Origin: DATKCA01 sp035544675
GTDB lineage: Bacteria > Acidobacteriota > Thermoanaerobaculia > Gp7-AA8
Length of the DNA stretch: 20,926 nucleotides
Direction of reading: 5' to 3'
Assembly (NCBI GenBank): GCA_035544675.1
Contig: DATKCA010000286.1
Span: 1-20,926, forward strand
Of this stretch, positions 6,580 through 12,923 are shown one piece after another. Position 1 is the first letter of the stretch. Every line of letters starts with the position of its first letter. The translations under genes were made by a program, and so were the position numbers. A model generated the notes under the pieces. It made no database searches and was not told where the DNA came from. It saw only the letters and a program-made list of their open reading frames with translations.

Positions 6580-7575
6580 ATGAAGACAGTCCTTCTTCTG
6601 TCGCTCCTCATCACGACCCCACTCTTCGCTCAGACCGACGAGCCTGCCACCGCGCGCGCCCTGGAACGGCTGGAGACGTCGCTCGATCGCTCCATCGAGG
6701 CGACGCTCAAGAACGTCGACGACCTTCTGTGGCACATGAGGCTCTCCGACATCGCCGCGATCGACAAGGTCCTCATCGCCAGCAGCAAGCCGCGCCGCAG
6801 CACGAATCCGACGGCGCAGGGCGCCGGCAACGCGCTGATCCTGCCGGTGTACGTCTTCGCGCCGAAGAACCTGCAGGGCAAGGCGCCGATGCTCGTGTTC
6901 GTACACGGCGGCGTTCACGGCGACTTCGACACGTTCTACGTTCACATCGTCCGCGAGCTGATCGGCCAGGGCTACGTGATCGTCGCGCCGGAGTATCGAG
7001 GCTCCACCGGCTACGGGTCCGATCTCTACAACCAGATCGACTACGGCGGCGCCGAAGTCGACGACGTGCACGACGCCCGCAACTGGGCCGTCGAGAATCT
7101 GCCCAGCGTCGACCCCTCGCGCATCGGCATCATCGGCTGGAGCCACGGGGGGTATCAGGCCCTGCTCAACATCTTCAGGTGGCCGGACGACTACAAGGTT
7201 GCGTATGCCGGCGTGCCCGTCAGCGATCTCGTGCAGCGCATGGGCTACAAGTCTCAGAGCTATCGCCAGACGTTCGAGGAGTTCATCGGCAAGCAGGCCG
7301 AAGGGGACGTGATGGAGTACCGCCGCCGCTCTCCCGTCTACCACGCCGCCAAACTGCAGACGCCGCTCCTCATTCACACGACCACGAACGACCAGGACGT
7401 GAACGTGCTCGAGGTCGAGCACCTCATCGCCGCCCTGAAGGCCGCCGGCAAGAAGTTCGAGTACAAGATCTACGAGAACGCTCCCGGCGGGCACGCCTTC
7501 AACCGCATCGATACGAAGCTCGCGCGCGAGTCGCGCCGGGAAATCTGGGCGTTTCTGGCGAGGTACCTGAAATGA
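6580..7575 (+). CDS. Exported S9-family peptidase (prolyl oligopeptidase-like)
   Basis: 331 residues. The ATG begins a signal peptide (MKTVLLLSLLITTPLFAQ, cleavage near 18), so the enzyme is exported. The rest is a peptidase S9 catalytic domain without the beta-propeller seen in full prolyl oligopeptidases. The oxyanion strand is FVHGGVHGD, then PEYRGSTGYG, nucleophile Ser188 in GWSHGG, Asp271 in TTNDQDV and His305 in GGHAFNR. The complete triad predicts an active serine peptidase or esterase in the periplasm. Its stop overlaps the next start by 4 bp (ATGA), so the two exported proteins are translationally coupled and probably act together. Substrate unknown. Confidence 0.88.
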   Translation: MKTVLLLSLLITTPLFAQTDEPATARALERLETSLDRSIEATLKNVDDLLWHMRLSDIAAIDKVLIASSKPRRSTNPTAQGAGNALILPVYVFAPKNLQGKAPMLVFVHGGVHGDFDTFYVHIVRELIGQGYVIVAPEYRGSTGYGSDLYNQIDYGGAEVDDVHDARNWAVENLPSVDPSRIGIIGWSHGGYQALLNIFRWPDDYKVAYAGVPVSDLVQRMGYKSQSYRQTFEEFIGKQAEGDVMEYRRRSPVYHAAKLQTPLLIHTTTNDQDVNVLEVEHLIAALKAAGKKFEYKIYENAPGGHAFNRIDTKLARESRREIWAFLARYLK

Positions 7576-8543
7576 GCGGGCTGAGAACGGCACTCGTTCT
7601 GTGCGCGATTGCGCTGCCTTTGCACGCCGATCTCCTCCGTTACTGGAGTGGCAACGCGGATGACGTCCGGCCCATCGTGCTCAAGGGACCGGTCCTCGTG
7701 CTCGAAGGCGGCGGCGGAGACGTCACCGCCGGCCTGCAGGCGGCCATCGACCGCATCCGCGGCTGCACGAGCTGCGCGACGAAGATCGACGTCGTCGTGC
7801 TCGGCACCTCGGGCGCCGGGGATGACAACCCGTACTTCATGAAGATGAACGGAGTCGACTCGGTCCTGTCGATGGTGATCACCGATCGCCTGAGCGCGTC
7901 CAGGCCCGACGTCGTCCAGGACGTGCGCAACGCGGAGCTCGTCTATTTCGCGGGCGGCGATGCGTGCGGCTACATCCGCTGGCTCAAGGACTCGCCGGTC
8001 GAGGCCGCGGTCAAGGCCGTGTTCAAGCGCGGCGGCGCGGTGGGGGGACGGGGCGCCGGCGCGGCGATCCAGGGCGAGATCGCGTACGAGAGCTGTCCCG
8101 ATCAGAGCACCGAGTCGAGCGACGCCCTCCTCGATCCATTCCATGCCGGCGTGACCCTCTCCCGCGGGTTCTTCGAGTGGCCGGGCATGCGCGGCGTCAT
8201 CACCGATACGCACTTCCAGCAGCGCGACCGCCTCGGGCGGCTCCTGGTCTTCCTGGCCCGCTCCCGGCAGGGCAGGCCGCTCACCGGACTCGGCATCAGC
8301 GAAGGGACGGTGGCCCTCGTCGATCGCAAGGGCGCCGGGATCGTGATGGGAGCAGGTCCGGTCCATCTCATCGCCGCCGACAGCCCTCCGCAGCGCCTCG
8401 AGCGCGGCAGCCCGCTCGAGCACCGCGGAGTCTCCATCTGGCGTTTCGAGCCCGGTGAGACGTTCGATCTTCAGAACCGGCCGCTCCGCGATCCGAAGAC
8501 GATCGACGTGATCGAGGGAAAGCTGAGCGGCGATCCATATTGA
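7572..8543 (+). CDS. Exported cyanophycinase-like (S51) protein lacking the catalytic serine
   Basis: 323 residues with a signal peptide (about 1-19, ending LPLHA). The cyanophycinase/S51 core is recognised by VLEGGGGD (43-50), VYFAGGD (124-130), GGRGAGAA (158-165), DTHFQQRDRLGRLLVFLAR (212-230) and GISEGTVAL (241-249). In active members the nucleophile lies in a GTSAGA motif. Here the equivalent residue is Gly161, encoded by GGC, while the motif histidine (His214) is retained. Cyanophycinases hydrolyse beta-Asp-Arg polymers; this protein should not do so by the usual Ser mechanism. It may be a binding or scaffolding pseudoenzyme, or use another residue. It overlaps the S9 peptidase gene by 4 bp. 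The region after its stop is repeat sequence. Confidence 0.82.
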   Translation: MSGLRTALVLCAIALPLHADLLRYWSGNADDVRPIVLKGPVLVLEGGGGDVTAGLQAAIDRIRGCTSCATKIDVVVLGTSGAGDDNPYFMKMNGVDSVLSMVITDRLSASRPDVVQDVRNAELVYFAGGDACGYIRWLKDSPVEAAVKAVFKRGGAVGGRGAGAAIQGEIAYESCPDQSTESSDALLDPFHAGVTLSRGFFEWPGMRGVITDTHFQQRDRLGRLLVFLARSRQGRPLTGLGISEGTVALVDRKGAGIVMGAGPVHLIAADSPPQRLERGSPLEHRGVSIWRFEPGETFDLQNRPLRDPKTIDVIEGKLSGDPY

Positions 8544-8554
8544 ATGGAGCGGCG

Positions 8555-8661
8555 ATCACCACAGAGTCACAGAGGACACAGAGTTACGCAGAGAGTCCAC
8601 ATCTCAATCGCGCGCAACTCCTCTGTGAGCCTCTGTGTTCTCTGTGACTCTGTGGTGATCT
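8555..8661. repeat. 107-bp hairpin element (CACCACAGAGTCACAGAG)
   Basis: The left arm starts GATCACCACAGAGTCACAGA at 8555. The right arm ends with its reverse complement at 8661. The outer ~30 bp match with a single difference, inner parts match less well, and the loop around 8598-8618 is unpaired. It starts 11 bp after the stop of the cyanophycinase-like gene and is preceded by ATGGAGCGG. Similar CACAGAG-rich dyads recur in many environmental genomes, as I recall. Confidence 0.85.
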
Positions 8662-8665
8662 CTCG

Positions 8666-8706
8666 TGGAGGACCATGTCCTCACCGCCGCCCGGGCGGGG
8701 GTGGGC
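8666..8706. repeat. Degenerate copy of the TGTCCTCACC repeat
   Basis: GTGGA followed by ATGTCCTCACC (8676-8686) and a CCGCCC/GGGCGGGGG dyad resembles the elements at 1100 and 6516. It directly follows the 107-bp hairpin. Confidence 0.6.
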
Positions 8707-8713
8707 CGGAGAG

Positions 8714-8742
8714 TTGTCAACTAGTAACGCCTTTGCATATCC
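8714..8742 (+). promoter_or_regulatory. Possible promoter TTGTCA-N17-ATATCC
   Basis: A TTGTCA -35-like hexamer and a weak -10 lie in an AT-richer stretch (8711-8775) before the small secreted protein gene. This would give a ~27-nt leader, which contains a clear Shine-Dalgarno (AAGGAG, 8759-8764, 11 bp before the ATG). It is the one gene here with a conventional leader. Confidence 0.4.
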
Positions 8743-8775
8743 GTTCGTCAGAGAATTGAAGGAGAATTCGAGCTG

Positions 8776-9183
8776 ATGAAACGCGCCGCCGTCGCCCTGG
8801 CCCTGTTTCTGGTCGCCGCCCCGGTTGCGGCGCAGGAAGAGCCGCCCTTCCCGCCACCCGATTTCTCGCGCGACACTCTCATCCGCCTCTTCGAAGAGAT
8901 CGAGGTGGAGGATGATCGTCCCCGAGTCAGACACCGTTTCGGCGCGGTCGATTTCCGCGCCTTCGGCACGCGCTGGCGCGTCGGATATCTGCCGTTCATG
9001 GCGCCGCTCCCCGGCTCGATGCCCTGGATCAACGGCGAGCGCTGGCCCGATCCGTTCCGGCTCTCCGGGACCGAGATCCCGCACACCTCGCGGACGTGGA
9101 ATCAGCGCCGGCAGCTCAGCTCGGAGCTGAAACGGATCGACCGGCTGACGCGACGGGCGACCATCGTGGCGAAGCCCGAGTAG
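8776..9183 (+). CDS. Small secreted protein of unknown function
   Basis: 135 residues. I do not recognise a named family. A clear signal peptide (MKRAAVALALFLVAAPVAAQ, cleavage near 20) is followed by a Pro-rich stretch (EEPPFPPPDF), an acidic helix (LIRLFEEIEVEDD), and a segment with conserved-looking aromatic and Gly residues (FGTRWRVGYLPFMAPLPGS, then MPWINGERWPDPF). The C-terminus is basic (RRQLSSELKRIDRLTRRA). No transmembrane segment follows the signal, so it is probably periplasmic. The start is fixed by AAGGAG 11 bp upstream. The downstream SDR gene begins 22 bp after the stop and may share its transcript, although it has its own -10-like hexamer. Confidence 0.75.
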   Translation: MKRAAVALALFLVAAPVAAQEEPPFPPPDFSRDTLIRLFEEIEVEDDRPRVRHRFGAVDFRAFGTRWRVGYLPFMAPLPGSMPWINGERWPDPFRLSGTEIPHTSRTWNQRRQLSSELKRIDRLTRRATIVAKPE

Positions 9184-9205
9184 CCGTGCGATCATTGACC
9201 CACTC

Positions 9206-9811
9206 TTGAAATCCATCGTCATCACGGGCGGGACGGGTGACCTCGGCAGCATCGTCGTGCCGCGCCTGGCGACCGACTATCGCTGCGCGGTCGTCTATCG
9301 CAGCGAGGAGTCGCGGAAAAGGCTCGCCGAGTCCGACCGCGTGGTCGCGGTTCCCGACGGCGGCGATGTGGCGGCCTTCGCGCCGGTGTACGGTCTGGTA
9401 CTCCTCGCCGGCGGCTTCGCTGGCGGCTCGACGGCTGCCGACGTGGAGCGCATGCTGGAAGTGAACCTCTTGTCAGCGGTGCGCGCCATCGATGCGGTGC
9501 GCCCGCATCTCGCGTCGCCCGGACGCATCATCGCCATCAGCTCCGCCGCATCTCTGGCCAAGCCGGCCGGGCTCGCCGCCTACACGGCGGCGAAAGCCGC
9601 CCTCAACGCATACGTCGAGACGCTGGCGAAGGACCTCAAGGAGAAGGCGGTGACGGTGAACGCCCTGCTCCCGACGGCGCTCGACACGGGCGGCAAGCGA
9701 AGCACCACCGAGCGTCTCGTGAAGCGGGAGAATGTCGCCGAGATGATCGCGCTCCTGCTGTCCGATCAAGCCTCCAACGTGAGCGGTCAGTTGATCGCCA
9801 TGTCGGCTTGA
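9206..9811 (+). CDS. Short-chain dehydrogenase/reductase (SDR), TTG start
   Basis: 201 residues. It begins directly with the Rossmann strand and cofactor motif (IVITGGTGDLG, residues 4-14), so the TTG at 9206 is the only sensible start. It continues with Asn87 in NLLS, Ser112/Ser113, and Tyr126-x3-Lys130 in YTAAK, a complete SDR active site. At ~200 residues it is shorter than the usual ~250: the segment between the first and fourth strands is compact and the C-terminal substrate loop is short (TALDTGGKRSTTE). It would be an NAD(P)-dependent oxidoreductase; substrate unknown. A GATCAT hexamer at 9190-9195 predicts +1 near 9202, so it may be leaderless. It is convergent with the GGDEF-EAL gene. 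Confidence 0.85.
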   Translation: MKSIVITGGTGDLGSIVVPRLATDYRCAVVYRSEESRKRLAESDRVVAVPDGGDVAAFAPVYGLVLLAGGFAGGSTAADVERMLEVNLLSAVRAIDAVRPHLASPGRIIAISSAASLAKPAGLAAYTAAKAALNAYVETLAKDLKEKAVTVNALLPTALDTGGKRSTTERLVKRENVAEMIALLLSDQASNVSGQLIAMSA

Positions 9812-9823
9812 GCGGGCCTCGGG

Positions 9824-9837
9824 CCCCGCTAGCGGGG
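9824..9837. repeat. Perfect 14-bp palindrome between convergent genes
   Basis: CCCCGCTAGCGGGG lies 12 bp after the SDR stop and contains the TAG stop codon of the GGDEF-EAL gene (minus). It may act as a weak bidirectional terminator, but there is no T run on either side. Confidence 0.4.
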
Positions 9838-11637
9838 CAAGCGCCGCAAGCCCCACTGCGACTCGTCGAGCCACTGGAGGAACGCGGCTGCGGGGACAGG
9901 CTTGCTGATCCAGTAACCCTGCGCGAGATCGCAGCCGAGCGAGGCGAGCATCCGCCAGGTCTGCTCGTTCTCCACTCCCTCCGCGCAGACCTGCTTGCCG
10001 AGGTTGTGGGCGAGGTCGATGACGGTGCGGACGATCGCCGCGTCGGCATCGGAGTTGACCATGTCCATCACGAACGACTTGTCGACCTTGATCTCGTCGA
10101 TGGGAAGCTGGCGCAGATGCGTGAGTGACGAGTAGCCGGTGCCGAAGTCGTCGATGGAGAGCCGGATGCCGAGCGACTGCAGCATCGACGCGATGGCCAG
10201 CGCGTGCGCGGGATCGGCCATGATGCTGCTCTCGGTGATCTCGATCTTGAGGAACCGAGCCTCGACCTTCCACTTCTCCAGCAGGTTGTGGACTTTGTTC
10301 GGCAGCGTCGGCTCCTGCAGCGTCTTGGCCGAGACGTTGATGGCGACGTGGACCGGCACCCCGGCGTCGTGCCACTCCCGGCACTGCTGCAGGGCGTGAT
10401 CGAAGATCCAGTCGGTCATCTGGCGGATGAGCCCCGTGCGCTCGGCGATGGGGATGAACGCGGCGGGCGCGAGCAGGCCACGCTGCGGATGATTCCACCG
10501 CACCAGCACCTCGGCCCGCGTCATCAGGCCGCTGCGCAGGTGCAGCTTCGGCTGGTAGTACAGCTCCAGCTCGTTCCCCTCGATGGCGTGGCGCAGCTCG
10601 ACGACCAGCGCGAGCTCGTCCGGCGTTCGGGACTCGAAGTCGTCGCTGTGAAAGTTGTAGCCGGCCTGGGCCTGCTTGGCCGCGTACATCGCCACGTCCG
10701 CTCGCCGCAGCAGCGTGAGCACGTCGGCGCCGTGTGTCGGGTAGGTGGCGATGCCGATGCTCGCGCCCACTTCCAGCACCTGCCCGTCTACGACGAACGG
10801 CTGCTCGAGGCTGTTCAGGATCTTCCGCGCCGTGTTGGCGACGTAGGCCGGATCGGGGGGATCGGAGATGACGATCGCGAACTCGTCGCCACCCAGCCGG
10901 GCCACGGTGTCGACCAGCCGGATCTGGTTCTGCAGGCGGAACGCGACCTGCTTGAGCAGCACGTCGCCGAAGTGATGGCCGAATGTGTCGTTGACTTCCT
11001 TGAACCGGTCCAGGTCCATCAGCAGCAGGGCCACGCTCGACGACTTCTGCCGCGCGCTGTCGATGGCCTTGTCGAGACACTCCATGAGCAGAAGACGATT
11101 CGGCAGGTTGGTGAGCGTGTCGTGCATGGCCTGATGCCGGAGCTGCACGACCTGAGTGCGCGACGCCGTGACGTCGCGCAGATAGGCCACCCAGTGCGTG
11201 AGCTGGCCGGCGTCCTCGACGGGCACCAGCTGAAGCTCCAGCTCGAACTCCGTCCCGTTCCGGCGCCGCGCCGTGACCTCGGCCTCGAAATGACGTTTGT
11301 CGAAGACGTGGTGGAGCAGCGCATCGAAGATCGCCTGCTGCCGCTCGACGATTCCGAAGATCACAGGCGTCTGGCCGATGACTTCCTCGCGCATCAGTCC
11401 GAACATCGCGCAGAAGCCGTCGTTCACGAAGGCGATGCGCGGCCCGATCGTCTCGACGGCCGGAGTGAGGATGGCGATCCCCTGACCCGACACCTGCACG
11501 GCGCTGCCGAGGAGCCGGAGCTGGTCCGAGAGGATGCGCTGCTCGAGGAGCTGCCGCTGCAGCGACTCAGCCGATTCGAGCTGAGTGTTCCAGTCGGATT
11601 CCAGCGCGAGATCGCCCGCCTTCGGCTGGTCGCTCAT
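9829..11637 (-). CDS. PAS-GGDEF-EAL cyclic-di-GMP signalling protein
   Basis: 602 residues, no transmembrane segment, so probably cytoplasmic. An N-terminal coiled-coil-like helix (about 15-45) leads to a PAS domain (about 46-157), a GGDEF domain (about 165-325) and an EAL domain (about 345-590). The diguanylate cyclase motif is intact (LGGDEF, 248-253) with an RLVD inhibitory-site motif (240-243), so product feedback is likely. The phosphodiesterase motif reads EVL rather than EAL (376-378), but Asn434, the ITES glutamates, DDFGTGYSS (496-504), Lys517, AEGVE (552-556) and Gln573 are kept. Both activities are therefore possible, with the balance set by the PAS ligand. It lies downstream of the hydrolase lipoprotein on the same strand after 86 bp of repeat-like sequence and probably has its own promoter. 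Confidence 0.92.
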   Translation of the reverse strand: MSDQPKAGDLALESDWNTQLESAESLQRQLLEQRILSDQLRLLGSAVQVSGQGIAILTPAVETIGPRIAFVNDGFCAMFGLMREEVIGQTPVIFGIVERQQAIFDALLHHVFDKRHFEAEVTARRRNGTEFELELQLVPVEDAGQLTHWVAYLRDVTASRTQVVQLRHQAMHDTLTNLPNRLLLMECLDKAIDSARQKSSSVALLLMDLDRFKEVNDTFGHHFGDVLLKQVAFRLQNQIRLVDTVARLGGDEFAIVISDPPDPAYVANTARKILNSLEQPFVVDGQVLEVGASIGIATYPTHGADVLTLLRRADVAMYAAKQAQAGYNFHSDDFESRTPDELALVVELRHAIEGNELELYYQPKLHLRSGLMTRAEVLVRWNHPQRGLLAPAAFIPIAERTGLIRQMTDWIFDHALQQCREWHDAGVPVHVAINVSAKTLQEPTLPNKVHNLLEKWKVEARFLKIEITESSIMADPAHALAIASMLQSLGIRLSIDDFGTGYSSLTHLRQLPIDEIKVDKSFVMDMVNSDADAAIVRTVIDLAHNLGKQVCAEGVENEQTWRMLASLGCDLAQGYWISKPVPAAAFLQWLDESQWGLRRLPR

Positions 11638-11639
11638 GG

Positions 11640-11723
11640 GATAGCCGAATGATACAGGGCTCAGGGCTCAGGGCCGTTCCCCTGAGCCCCGAGCCCGGAG
11701 CTCGCAACCCTGAGGCCCGAGGC
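11640..11723. repeat. GGGCTCAGGG short repeat cluster
   Basis: The tandem GGGCTCAGGGCTCAGGG is opposed by CCTGAGCCCCGAGCCC and a further CCTGAGGCCCGAGGCC. Together they form several alternative hairpins in the gap between two minus-strand genes. The stop of the lipoprotein hydrolase gene is at its upstream edge. Confidence 0.6.
11650..11655 (-). promoter_or_regulatory. -10 hexamer TATCAT for GGDEF-EAL gene
   Basis: Read on the minus strand, the hexamer puts +1 at about 11643, a 6-nt leader before the ATG at 11637. No Shine-Dalgarno could fit. Confidence 0.4.
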
Positions 11724-12821
11724 CTACTTGGTGCGCGCCTCCAGATCGGTCCGGGTCGTCAGGGACGTCAGATACTCCTTCGCCTTCGCGTCGTTCTTCA
11801 GGTAGGAGTCCCAGAACGCCAGCGAGATGGCCTGAACGCCGCGGAACAGCTGCCGGTCTCGCTCGAACGCGGCCACGGTGCGGGTTCGCGACTGGGCCGG
11901 GAGTTGCTGGGACGTCCCCCGCGGATCTCGTGGGTCGGCCGGCGACGGCTGGAGGATCGGGTCGCGCGTCTCGGCCTGATCGGCCGGTAGCGCGGAGCGA
12001 CCCACGAAGGTCGCGCTCCCCGCCCCCTGCAGCAGGACGAACCACTTGTCGCCCGGCGGGCTCAGCTCGAAAGCCTGCCGGCGCCACTCCGGGTTTTCCC
12101 CTTCCGCGGTTCCGACGTCCGCGCTGCCGGTCATGTACAAGGTCGGGATCCGCACTTCGGACCACGACTGCTCGGTCAGGCCGCGGCGTTCGCCGGGGCC
12201 CTGCGGCGAGATGGCCATGGCGACGGTGATCCGCGGATCGCCGTAGCTGACCGGCGCATTCGGGTCCATGAACGTGCGCGCGCCGGCGAGAAGCATCGTC
12301 GTGAAGGCGCCGTACGAGTTGCCGCCCACACCGATGCGAGTCGGATCGATCTTCCCCTGCAGCTCGGGATACTGCTGCTCGAGCGCCGGGATCGAGTCGA
12401 TGATGAATCGGACGTCACGAGTGCGCTCCAGCCAGTCGGCGGGAGCCTGCCGGCCGAGGTCCTCGCTGCGGGCGGTCGTCTCCCCGGGGCGCCGGGCGTC
12501 GGCGTGCGCCGGTCTGACCACGACGAAGCCGTGACTGGACCAGAACGCAGCGAGGCCGGTGTAGTCGCGGGGCGCCGAGCCCAGACCGTGCGAGAAGATG
12601 ACGAGCGGATGGGGGCCGGGCTTCGTCGGGTAGTCGATGCTCACCTCGAGCGTCTTGTTCCTGGCCGTGTCGCGAATGGAGCCGGCGGGAATGACGCCGA
12701 CCGGATTGGGGCCGGGCGCGGCGGTGTAGCGCGGACCGGTGACCGGAGGAGTAGCCGGCGGCTTCGAGGCGCACGCGACGAGCAGCACCGTCAGTGTTGC
12801 AAGCAGGAGGTTGCGGTTCAT
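11724..12821 (-). CDS. Lipoprotein alpha/beta hydrolase, PAF-acetylhydrolase/dienelactone type
   Basis: 365 residues. Lipoprotein signal with lipobox LVAC (Cys17). Oxyanion region FSHGLGSAPRDY (76-87), nucleophile elbow GGNSYG (Ser169) and acid Asp235 in MTGSADVGT are typical of PAF-acetylhydrolase-like and chlorophyllase-like esterases. At the place where these enzymes carry the catalytic histidine (usually GA(G/N)H), this protein reads GAGSAT (266-271), so Ser269 seems to replace His. Another histidine could serve, but the remaining C-terminal region contains none, so activity is doubtful. It also has an internal disordered Pro/Arg-rich segment (about 285-312). Divergent from the helicase gene across 102 bp. 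Confidence 0.82.
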   Translation of the reverse strand: MNRNLLLATLTVLLVACASKPPATPPVTGPRYTAAPGPNPVGVIPAGSIRDTARNKTLEVSIDYPTKPGPHPLVIFSHGLGSAPRDYTGLAAFWSSHGFVVVRPAHADARRPGETTARSEDLGRQAPADWLERTRDVRFIIDSIPALEQQYPELQGKIDPTRIGVGGNSYGAFTTMLLAGARTFMDPNAPVSYGDPRITVAMAISPQGPGERRGLTEQSWSEVRIPTLYMTGSADVGTAEGENPEWRRQAFELSPPGDKWFVLLQGAGSATFVGRSALPADQAETRDPILQPSPADPRDPRGTSQQLPAQSRTRTVAAFERDRQLFRGVQAISLAFWDSYLKNDAKAKEYLTSLTTRTDLEARTK

Positions 12822-12882
12822 GGACGTATCAAATCACAACTCGGGTGCGGCGGCCGCCGTGACGGCCGCTGCTCACCGCGCG

Positions 12883-12899
12883 CACACCCGGCGCTCCAC
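12883..12899 (-). repeat. Degenerate TGGAGCGC-type repeat remnant
   Basis: Read on the minus strand, GTGGAGCGCCGGGTGTG has the head shared by the other repeat families and the GGGTGT of the elements at 1100 and 6516. A perfect palindrome, CGGCGGCCGCCG (12848-12859), lies nearby. Both are in the 102-bp divergent intergenic region. Confidence 0.45.
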
Positions 12900-12908
12900 G
12901 CGAGCGTG

Positions 12909-12914
12909 TAACCT
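12909..12914 (+). promoter_or_regulatory. -10 hexamer TAACCT for helicase gene
   Basis: Standard spacing gives +1 at about 12921, 3 nt before the ATG at 12924. No convincing -35 is visible. Confidence 0.35.
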
Positions 12915-12923
12915 TTCCGACGG

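Noticed and set aside
7572..8543. Pseudogene call for the cyanophycinase-like protein
   Set aside because: The frame is intact over 323 codons with signal peptide and conserved motifs; only the nucleophile is changed, so it is better called a pseudoenzyme candidate.
8544..8759. 71-residue plus-strand ORF rich in HRGHR and SVSLCVL
   Set aside because: It is simply the translation of the 107-bp hairpin repeat.
10204..11652. 482-residue plus-strand ORF opposite the GGDEF-EAL gene
   Set aside because: It is antisense to a protein with intact GGDEF and EAL motifs, and its composition (Val/Arg/Asp/His-rich) is typical of a shadow frame.
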